Part shown: one piece after another, positions 28,290 through 35,692 of the stretch
Numbering within the stretch: position 1 is the first letter of the stretch
How the letters are laid out: each line of letters begins with the position of its first letter
From: an uncultured Variovorax sp.
GTDB lineage: Bacteria > Pseudomonadota > Gammaproteobacteria > Burkholderiales > Burkholderiaceae_C
Reading direction: 5' to 3'
Length of the DNA: 54,922 nucleotides
Assembly: GCA_913776885.1 (NCBI GenBank)
Contig: CAJYQC010000118.1
Location: 1 to 54,922, forward strand
Made by a program: the position numbers and the translations under genes
Notes under the pieces: generated by a model
Databases searched by the model: none
Seen by the model: only the letters and a program-made list of their open reading frames with translations
What the model was told of the DNA's origin: nothing

Positions 28290-28772
28290 ATGGCGACCCG
28301 TCCTGACGAAAGCGCAAAGTCGAACAAGAAGGTGCAGAAGAGGGCGGCGCCTGCAACGAGGAAGGCTCCGGCAGCCGTGAAGAAGACCGCGGCCCGCAAG
28401 ACCGCGTCCAAGGCGCAGCACGGGTCCGGTGAACAGCCCGGCAAGGCCGAGGGCCTGCTGCGCGCCGGCCTTAAGGCGCTGGACAACGTGCGCAACGACG
28501 TCGCCAAGCGACAGGCCAACGTGATCGAGGGCCTGCTCGGCATCGGCCAGGGCAAGGTGCCGAGCCTGGGCCTCGACAGCTTCGGCATCCGCAAGTTCGA
28601 GGATGTGTTCGACCAGCGCGTCGCCACCGCCATGCAGCGCCTGGGCATGCCCGACGCCGCCGAGGTGCAGGCGCTGCGCGACGAAGTGGCGCAACTGCGC
28701 GAGCGCGTGGCGCAGCTCGAAGCCGGCACCGGTGCCGGCGCAGCCACGGCCCGCGGGCGCGGCAGGCGCTGA
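28290..28772 (+). CDS. Phasin-family-like (PhaF/PhaI-like) protein with Lys/Ala-rich N-terminus and C-terminal coiled coil
   Basis: N-terminal KKVQKRAAPATRKAPAAVKKTAARKTASKA; FGIRKFEDVFDQRVATAMQRLGMPDAAEVQALRDEVAQLRERVAQLE. Confidence 0.65.
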   Translation: MATRPDESAKSNKKVQKRAAPATRKAPAAVKKTAARKTASKAQHGSGEQPGKAEGLLRAGLKALDNVRNDVAKRQANVIEGLLGIGQGKVPSLGLDSFGIRKFEDVFDQRVATAMQRLGMPDAAEVQALRDEVAQLRERVAQLEAGTGAGAATARGRGRR

Positions 28773-28798
28773 ACGGCAGGCAACGCAGCAAGCCGCTT

Positions 28799-29434
28799 GT
28801 GGCCAGCTCCAACACCACGCGCGACCGCATCCTGCAGGCCAGCCTCGCGCTGTTCAATGCGCAGGGCCTCGCGGCCGTGTCGACCCACAAGATCGCCGCC
28901 GAGCTGGACATCAGCCCGGGCAACCTGCATTACCACTTCAAGGCCAAGCAGCTCATCGTCGAATGGCTGTTCAGGCGCTTCGAGCAGCGTCTGGAGGCGC
29001 TGAACGGCTCGTCGGCCTCCATCGCGGCCATCGACGACCTCTGGCTGGCGCTGCACCTGCGCTTCGAGGCCATCGACGAGTACCGCTTCATCTACCGCGA
29101 CATGGCCTTCCTGGCCAGCGAGTACCCGGCCCTGGGCCAGCGCGCGCAGGCGCTCACCGCGCAGAACCTGCTGGCCGCGCAGACGCTGTGCGAGAGCCTC
29201 GTGGCCTCGGGCGTGATCGAGACCAGCGCCGAGCAGGCGCGCATCCTGGCGCTGCAGATGGTGTTCACCACCACCTGCTGGCTTTCCTTCGAGCGGCTGG
29301 TGCCGGGGCGCGAGGCGCTGGCGCAGGCCGATCCGGGCCTTGCGGCCTTCTACACGCTCACGCTCGTTTCGCCGTATGTTTCCGGCGAATCGAGGGCTTA
29401 CCTCGATTACCTGAGGGCCAAATACCTCGGATAA
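28799..29434 (+). CDS. TetR/AcrR family transcriptional regulator (GTG start)
   Basis: TRDRILQASLALFNAQGLAAVSTHKIAAELDISPGNLHYHFKAKQLIVEWLFRRF. Confidence 0.9.
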   Translation: MASSNTTRDRILQASLALFNAQGLAAVSTHKIAAELDISPGNLHYHFKAKQLIVEWLFRRFEQRLEALNGSSASIAAIDDLWLALHLRFEAIDEYRFIYRDMAFLASEYPALGQRAQALTAQNLLAAQTLCESLVASGVIETSAEQARILALQMVFTTTCWLSFERLVPGREALAQADPGLAAFYTLTLVSPYVSGESRAYLDYLRAKYLG

Positions 29435-29524
29435 ATGCCGATGCCGTCCGACGGGGCATCCGCTCCGCAGGCCCCATGTTCGTCCTGAAGCAGATACAAG
29501 AGAAGCACACAGGAGCCATCCATC

Positions 29525-30310
29525 ATGACCAGCGCTACCGCCACATACACCAAGAAAGACCTCACTCCGCCGTCGCGCATGCTGCTGCTGGCCGAGGGCC
29601 GTGCACTGTGGGAGACCGGGGCCGGCATCGCCATGTGGCCGCTGCTGCAGCTCACGCCCCGCGGCGACGGGCATCCGGTGCTGGTGCTGCCGGGCCTCGT
29701 CGCAGGCGACGGCTCCACGCTGCTGCTGCGCCGCTACCTGTGCAGCCGCGGCTATGACGCCCACGGCTGGGGCCAGGGGCGCAATTTCGGCCCGCGCGAA
29801 GGCGTCGAGCAGGGCATGGTCGAGCTGCTGAAGAGGCTGCACGACGAGAGCGGCCAGAAGGTCAGCGTCGTCGGCTGGAGCCTCGGGGGCGTGTATGCCC
29901 GCATGCTGGCTTCGTCGTACTCGCACATGATCCGCGACGTCATCACGCTGGGCAGCCCCTTCTCGGGCAGCCCGCGCGCCACCAACGCATGGCGCGTGTA
30001 CGAAGGCGTGAGCGGCCAGAGCTCGCACGACCCGCGCCGCATGAAGTTCGTGCAGCCCACGCCGCCCGTGCCCACCACCTCGATCTTCAGCCGCACCGAC
30101 GGCGTCGTCGCATGGCGATGCAGCCTCGAGAAGACCGGTCCGCAGTCGGAGAACATCGAAGTCATCGCCAGCCACCTCGGGCTGGGCGCGCACCCGGCGG
30201 TGCTCTATGCGGTGGCCGACCGGCTGGCGCAGCCGCAGGGGCAGTGGAAGCCGTTCAATCGCGGGGTGCTGGGGCCGTTGGTTTATCCGGATCCGGATCG
30301 GGGAGCTTGA
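29525..30310 (+). CDS. Alpha/beta hydrolase (lipase/esterase-like)
   Basis: GHPVLVLPGLVAGDGSTLLLRRYLCSRGYDAHGWGQGRNFGP, nucleophile elbow VVGWSLGGVYAR. Confidence 0.87.
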   Translation: MTSATATYTKKDLTPPSRMLLLAEGRALWETGAGIAMWPLLQLTPRGDGHPVLVLPGLVAGDGSTLLLRRYLCSRGYDAHGWGQGRNFGPREGVEQGMVELLKRLHDESGQKVSVVGWSLGGVYARMLASSYSHMIRDVITLGSPFSGSPRATNAWRVYEGVSGQSSHDPRRMKFVQPTPPVPTTSIFSRTDGVVAWRCSLEKTGPQSENIEVIASHLGLGAHPAVLYAVADRLAQPQGQWKPFNRGVLGPLVYPDPDRGA

Positions 30311-30367
30311 TCGGAATCGGCTGCCGGCCCGGAGCGGGTCGGCAACCATGCGGCACGTTGCCGCGCC

Positions 30368-30610
30368 TCACAGGTCGAGTTCTGCCCTGAGCTTCTTCCT
30401 GATGTGCTCCATCACGGACTTGTAGTCCGGATCGAAGATGAAATCGATCTCCGATTCGGCTGCGGACTCGATCTCCCTGAGCACATGCTCCTCTTCCGGG
30501 GCCAGATCGAAGCGTGCGAGCTTGCCGCAGATTTCCATCAGGATGGCCATCTTGCCTTGAGGCAGGGTGATGTTCACTTCCTTGTCGAAGTCGTACTTGT
30601 CGTTCGTCAC
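30368..30610 (-). CDS. Small acidic protein, candidate immunity protein
   Basis: 80 aa from GTG: TNDKYDFDKEVNITLPQGKMAILMEICGKLARFDLAPEEEHVLREIESAAESEIDFIFDPDYKSVMEHIRKKLRAELDL; overlaps toxin stop by GTGA. Confidence 0.65.
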   Translation of the reverse strand: MTNDKYDFDKEVNITLPQGKMAILMEICGKLARFDLAPEEEHVLREIESAAESEIDFIFDPDYKSVMEHIRKKLRAELDL

Positions 30611-31743
30611 AGGCTGCCTCGCGTTTGGACGTTGTTGATCTGAGCAGGATTGAGCCGCCACCCGGAAAGAAAGTTGTGGGAAGTATCCGTCATGACGTTC
30701 AACCCGGTAGAGGGGTTGAGGTAGTGAACGACAGGGTCGCCACGATATGTCCCGTTGATCATTTGCGTGCCGGGATCCTGCACGTGGCCTTCCAGAGCCG
30801 ACTGGTAGTTCGCGGCTGCATTTTTCCCCCAAGGTTCGTTCACGCCGAAGTCCTTGGCGTGCTTGTACTTGGCCTGCAGCTGTTTCTTGTCGTACTGAAC
30901 ACCGGGCTTCGGCAGAGGGGGCGGAAGCCGGCGAACGACGGTGCCCTGCGTCGAAGGCTTACCCTCGACGGTCCGGCCGACGGGTTCGAGAGGCGAGCCG
31001 CGAGCGCTCTCCCCTGGCTTGGGCAGTGGCTCGGGCGCAGGCTTCTTCCCGCCGAGACCCACATGTGCAGCAGCCATGTCGAATGCAGCGGCACCGACTT
31101 GATTGGCCGCGGCGACCTGCTGCTCCGATCCGCCCAGCACACGCGTGGCCGCACCGGGTGCCCCGAAGAGGGGCCCCAGCAGAGCGATGCCCAGCGAGTT
31201 GCCGAAGCGCAGGTTCTGTTCGCTCAGCCAGGCGCTCTCGGCGCCTGAAATGCTGTTCTCCCAGCGAGGTCCGGGCGTGTACACGTCCTGCAGGAACGAG
31301 GTTCTTCTTTTGAGCTCCAGCGACTGTTCCGGCGGCAGGGGGTTCTTGCCGCTGTAGTGGTCGCTCAGCTGCTGGAGCTTCTCGTCCAGCGCCGACTTCG
31401 GGATCTCCTCGGGCATCTGTTCGCATGCCCGCTGGAAGGTCTTGGCCGACTGCAGTGCATCGGTCGGCTCCAGACGCGCGTCGCGGCCGTTGCCGATGAA
31501 TAGCCGCTCGTACCAAGGGAGCTTGTCGAACGCCGCCTTCTCGCGCTCGTACCGCTCGCTGCAGATGCCGGGCCGGCGCCGCAGCATCGGCCCCTTGGGC
31601 ACCTCGAAGGTCAGCACTCGGCCGAAGGTGCCGTTGCCGTTGAAGGCCGGGGTCGACAGGGGCGACGAAGACGAGGAAGAGGAAGAGGAAGAGGTGGACA
31701 ACACCTGTTCCAGCGTCTTCCTGTCGTCGGGCGTCGAACTCAT
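30607..31743 (-). CDS. Putative T6SS-delivered polymorphic toxin with colicin D-like C-terminal RNase domain
   Basis: 378 aa; C-terminus QLQAKYKHAKDFGVNEPWGKNAAANYQSALEGHVQDPGTQMINGTYRGDPVVHYLNPSTGLNVMTDTSHNFLSGWRLNPAQ resembles the colicin D catalytic domain (KYKHA-DFG, GTYR, NP.T..NV, FLSGW.(L/I)NP); encoded after PAAR-like/VgrG genes. Confidence 0.72.
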   Translation of the reverse strand: MSSTPDDRKTLEQVLSTSSSSSSSSSSPLSTPAFNGNGTFGRVLTFEVPKGPMLRRRPGICSERYEREKAAFDKLPWYERLFIGNGRDARLEPTDALQSAKTFQRACEQMPEEIPKSALDEKLQQLSDHYSGKNPLPPEQSLELKRRTSFLQDVYTPGPRWENSISGAESAWLSEQNLRFGNSLGIALLGPLFGAPGAATRVLGGSEQQVAAANQVGAAAFDMAAAHVGLGGKKPAPEPLPKPGESARGSPLEPVGRTVEGKPSTQGTVVRRLPPPLPKPGVQYDKKQLQAKYKHAKDFGVNEPWGKNAAANYQSALEGHVQDPGTQMINGTYRGDPVVHYLNPSTGLNVMTDTSHNFLSGWRLNPAQINNVQTRGSL

Positions 31744-32090
31744 CAGGCCGACCCGTTCATCTCGCAAAGATCGCCATGGCGTGCCACGGCACGGCTTTCG
31801 ACGAAGACGGTCTGCGAGCCCGAGATGATCTTCACGTTGCCCGCTCCCAGCGAGACGCCCGAGCGCACGCCGCTTCCCGCATTGCCTGTGACGCCCTTGA
31901 CGATGCTGTCGATCATCAGCACCTTCTCGCTGCGCGCGAACACGGTGTGCGAGTAGGCGGCCTTCTCGGGTGGAAGGATCGACACGATGTCGAAGGGAAC
32001 GACCTGCGTGCCGACGATGCAGAAGTCGGGTACGACGTTGACCACCATGAAGCCCGACTCCGCATCGGCGATGTGCTTCTCGGTGTTCAT
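31743..32090 (-). CDS. DUF4150/PAAR-like protein
   Basis: VVNVVPDFCIVGTQVVPFDIVSILPPEKAAYSHTVFARSEKVLMIDSIVKGVTGNAGSGVRSGVSLGAGNVKIISGSQTVFVESRAVARHGDLCEMN. Confidence 0.82.
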   Translation of the reverse strand: MNTEKHIADAESGFMVVNVVPDFCIVGTQVVPFDIVSILPPEKAAYSHTVFARSEKVLMIDSIVKGVTGNAGSGVRSGVSLGAGNVKIISGSQTVFVESRAVARHGDLCEMNGSA

Positions 32091-33253
32091 GCGGGCACTC
32101 CATGAACTTCCGCCATGCCCGCGGCAGCCTCGGCGATCGGCCGGTGGAACAGATCGACCGCCACCGTGTCGAGCTCCTGGTCCAGCGTGAGCCGCCAGGT
32201 CAGGTGCACGAGCATCTCGTCGAGGTCGACGTGGACCGTGTCGAGATGCATGGCCTCGCTGCGCTCGGTGCCGCCGCCGTCCCTGCACAGCGCCTCGATC
32301 CACAGCTGCGGCAGCTGGAACTCGATATGCGGCGCGGAGGCGAAGAAGCCGCTCATGCGCACCGACTCGTCGCCTCGCAGGCCGGCGGCCACGACCTGGT
32401 CGGCGGGCGCGTACTGGAAGAAGCGCTCGTCGAAATCGTCGGCGTAGTCCATGTACGGCTGTCCGGCATGACGCTGGCGCCAGGCGTCGTCGTAGGTGCC
32501 GGCCAGCGCGACGCGCGGCTGCCAGAAGCGTGCGACAGGGCTGAAGCCGGCGGGCTGCGCGTCCTCCTGGTTGGCGTGCTGCAGCGGTGCACCGGCGTAT
32601 TCGATCTGCGGACCGAAGAACGGCTGCCCGGTGGCGTGGCGGCCTCCGGGGTGGTCTTCGCGGGCTGCGCTGCCGAACCATCCGGTGCCGCAGGGGTTGG
32701 CTGCGTGCGTGCGGGGCTGGGCTGCTTCATCGTCTCCCTGGTCGAAGCCCCATCCGCCATAGGCGAGTTCATAGCGCAGCGGCACGGCGAGCGTGGGTTG
32801 CGGATCGGACAGGCCGCGCTGTGCGGTGTCCTCGTGCCAGTTCCAGTGCCGCGGGCCCGTCAGGCGCAGCGCCTTGTGCAGCAGCGTTTCCTCCTGCCGG
32901 CGCACCAGCAGCTGCGCGTGCCACTCGCTCGACGGCGTCCAGCCGAGGGCGTGCGCAGTGCCCGTCACGTAGACGTCGGCGCCGGGCTTGCGCAGCAGCA
33001 GGTCGGTCGCGGTGCGCAGGCTCGACAGTGGGGCGCGGCCGGCGTCCCACGGCTCGTCGGCAAAGACAGGTCCGCGGTGGAACGCGGCCGGCTCCAGGCG
33101 CCCGGGCGCTAGAACGAAGCTCGCGCAAACCACCACCACGTCGTGGAAGCGCCGGCCCGTGCCCATCTTGTCGAACTGGAAGTGCGCAAAGGGCGTCGCG
33201 TTGCGCAGTTGCGCGAGGCGCGGCTCGGGGATGGGCGGTGCGGGCTCAGCCAT
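32087..33253 (-). CDS. DUF2169 domain-containing T6SS effector adaptor
   Basis: ATPFAHFQFDKMGTGRRFHDVVVVCASFVLAPG... PLRYELAYGGWGFDQ... NPCGTGWF; located between VgrG and DUF4150. Confidence 0.87.
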   Translation of the reverse strand: MAEPAPPIPEPRLAQLRNATPFAHFQFDKMGTGRRFHDVVVVCASFVLAPGRLEPAAFHRGPVFADEPWDAGRAPLSSLRTATDLLLRKPGADVYVTGTAHALGWTPSSEWHAQLLVRRQEETLLHKALRLTGPRHWNWHEDTAQRGLSDPQPTLAVPLRYELAYGGWGFDQGDDEAAQPRTHAANPCGTGWFGSAAREDHPGGRHATGQPFFGPQIEYAGAPLQHANQEDAQPAGFSPVARFWQPRVALAGTYDDAWRQRHAGQPYMDYADDFDERFFQYAPADQVVAAGLRGDESVRMSGFFASAPHIEFQLPQLWIEALCRDGGGTERSEAMHLDTVHVDLDEMLVHLTWRLTLDQELDTVAVDLFHRPIAEAAAGMAEVHGVPA

Positions 33254-35543
33254 GGCTCTCGTCCTTGTCCGCGGCCATCTTGCCGACGCCGGCGGAGACG
33301 GCCGCGGAGACGGTGCCCAGCACCTGCGTCACCTGGCCTGCCGCTCCACCAGCACCACTGCCAGCGCCTCCGGCCACCTGCTGCGCGATCGACGCGAGCT
33401 GCCCCGCCTTGCCCAGCAGGTCGGCCGGGTTGCCGCCCATCAGCGCGCCCAGGCTCGCTAGCGGGCTGCCCGGAGGCTCGGCCGGCGGCGGGGTGGGCAC
33501 GGCGTCGGGCTGCAGCGCCGCGCCGCCGCCCCTCGGGTTGAGCCAGATGTGCTCGCCGTTGACGGTCACGTCGTCGCCCTGCGCGGTGATGTTGATCTTC
33601 TTGCCCGTGACCGCGATGGAGCCGTCGGCCTTGAGTTGCACCACCGATGCGCCCACGCGCAGCGAGATGGTCTTGCCGTCCATCTCGATGTGGCTGCCCT
33701 TGTCGCCGCCCACGGACAGCAGGTATTTCTCGCCGACGTTGGTGGTCTGCGTCTTGCCGACCATGGTGTTGTCCATCATGCCGACCACGGTGTTGCGCAG
33801 CATGCCGACATTGAAGGAATAGGCCAGGCCGATGTTCACCATCTTGGCCAGCCCCACGTTGTGCATGTAGGCCATGCCGATGGTCGCCATCTGGTTGCGG
33901 CCCACCTTCTTGCTGCGGTCGCGGCCCACGGAATGGGTCTCGTCGTGCTCGACCTCGATGTCCTGGTTGCGCTCGGCGTGCAGCCACACCTGTTCGGCCC
34001 CCTTCTTGTCCTCGAAGCGCAAGGCGTTGGCGTTGGCCTCGCTGCCGCCCTCGGAGCTGCGCGTGAGCAGGCCGCTCTGCGTGGCGTTGTCGGGCAGCGT
34101 CCAGGGCGGCATGTTGTCGGCGTTGTACACGCGGCCGGTGACGATGGGCCGGTCGGGGTCGCCGTTCTCGAAGTCGACGATCACCTCCTGCCCGATGCGC
34201 GGGATCTGGATGCCGCCGAAGTTGGTGCCGGCCCAGGGCGATGACACGCGCACCCAGCAGGAGCTGTTCTCGTCCTTCGTGCAGTAGCGATTCCAGTGGA
34301 AGCTCAGCTTCACGCGGCCGTACTCGTCGGTCCAGATCTCGCGGCCCGCGGGGCCGGTGACGATGGCGGTCTGCGGACCCGTGGTGCGCGGCCGGGGTAC
34401 GGACGGTGCCGGCGGGCGGAAGACCTTGCTCGCGGGGATCACGTCGAAGTCGACGCGGCACTCGAACTCCTGCTGCGAACTCGCATCGCCCACGTCCTGC
34501 AGCCGCAGATGGGCATGCGTGACCAGGTACTGCCGGTTCGATTCGTTCTGGGGATGGCGCTCCAGCGTGATGAGGCAGCCCGGCACCACGGCACGCAAGT
34601 TGCCCGAGCCGCTGGCGAGCTCGCCCTGGCTGCCGGTCTCTTCCATGCGCGTGCGTACCAGCTGCTCGCCCTCGGACTCGACGACGTAGTCGCCCGGCCA
34701 GCCGTAGCGCTCCCAGGTGTTCTGCGCGGTCTTGCGCGGCATGGCGCTGATCTGCTGCAGCTCGGCCTTGGGGCGCGTGAAGTCGAAGTCGTCCGTCACC
34801 CAGCGACCGCTTTGCAGCTCTTCGCAGGCGTTGAAGCGGTCGCAGTGTTCCTCGCGCACGGTCGCGTCCGCCGGATGGAAGGGGATGGTCTGGTAGCCCA
34901 CGTGCGCGAAGGGCTGGTGCGAGGCCATCTCGTCCACGACGACCAGCCTGTGGCTGTTCTCCTCGTGCTCGAAGTAGTAGTACAGGCCCCACTCGTGCAG
35001 CAGCCGCGCGATGAAGTCGTGGTCGCTCTCGCCGTACTGCACCTGGAACTCGCGCGGCGGGTAGCTGCGCGTGGTCCGCAGCTCGAAAGGCAGGCCGTAC
35101 TTGCCAAGCACCGTCTTCACGATGTCGAGCACGTTCTGGTTCTGGAAGATGCGGTAGTCGCTGGTGCGCGTGGCGAGCGTGAGCCAGGGCTCGATCACGG
35201 CCTCATAGAGCGCGCGCCGGTTCTCCAGCCGAAGGAATCGCACGCGCGTGACCAGCCCCGAGATGTGGCGCTGCTGCGGCCCCGAACCAGGGCGGCCGTC
35301 GAGCACGATGTGCGCCGCGAGCGTCTCGCCCACGAGCTGCTTGATGGCGACGTTGGCCGCCTGGCGCTCGTTGTAGCCCGGCTGCTCTGGCGTGGCCAGC
35401 GTCAGGGTGTAGCGAAACAGGCTGCTGAGGCCTTCGCCGCCCACGATGGCGATGGGCTCCAGCGCCGGCGCATCGCCGAGCGTTGGCATGACCGACGAGG
35501 AAGCAGTGAGAACACGCGCGAGCTGCGCTGCGCCGACAGGCAT
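33246..35543 (-). CDS. vgrG: Type VI secretion system tip protein VgrG
   Basis: FRYTLTLATPEQ... YGESDHDFIARLLHEWGLYYYFEHEE... EYGRVKLSFHWNRYCTKDENSSCWVRVSSPWAGTNFGGIQIPRIGQEVIVDFENGDPDRPIVTGRVYNADNMPPW. Confidence 0.95.
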   Translation of the reverse strand: MPVGAAQLARVLTASSSVMPTLGDAPALEPIAIVGGEGLSSLFRYTLTLATPEQPGYNERQAANVAIKQLVGETLAAHIVLDGRPGSGPQQRHISGLVTRVRFLRLENRRALYEAVIEPWLTLATRTSDYRIFQNQNVLDIVKTVLGKYGLPFELRTTRSYPPREFQVQYGESDHDFIARLLHEWGLYYYFEHEENSHRLVVVDEMASHQPFAHVGYQTIPFHPADATVREEHCDRFNACEELQSGRWVTDDFDFTRPKAELQQISAMPRKTAQNTWERYGWPGDYVVESEGEQLVRTRMEETGSQGELASGSGNLRAVVPGCLITLERHPQNESNRQYLVTHAHLRLQDVGDASSQQEFECRVDFDVIPASKVFRPPAPSVPRPRTTGPQTAIVTGPAGREIWTDEYGRVKLSFHWNRYCTKDENSSCWVRVSSPWAGTNFGGIQIPRIGQEVIVDFENGDPDRPIVTGRVYNADNMPPWTLPDNATQSGLLTRSSEGGSEANANALRFEDKKGAEQVWLHAERNQDIEVEHDETHSVGRDRSKKVGRNQMATIGMAYMHNVGLAKMVNIGLAYSFNVGMLRNTVVGMMDNTMVGKTQTTNVGEKYLLSVGGDKGSHIEMDGKTISLRVGASVVQLKADGSIAVTGKKINITAQGDDVTVNGEHIWLNPRGGGAALQPDAVPTPPPAEPPGSPLASLGALMGGNPADLLGKAGQLASIAQQVAGGAGSGAGGAAGQVTQVLGTVSAAVSAGVGKMAADKDESHG

Positions 35544-35692
35544 GAAGTCTCCCTGGTGTTTTTGGGCTCGTGACTGACGAAGCAAATCGTAGCAATTCGA
35601 CGCCGAAACACCAGTAAGACGTTAGATTGCGGCAGATCGGACATTTCCGACACCACCTCGGGCGCTGGTCCGCCAGCGCCGGGGCCTGTCCC

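Noticed and set aside
34296-35573. 425-aa plus-strand ORF inside vgrG
   Set aside because: Antisense shadow of the VgrG coding frame.
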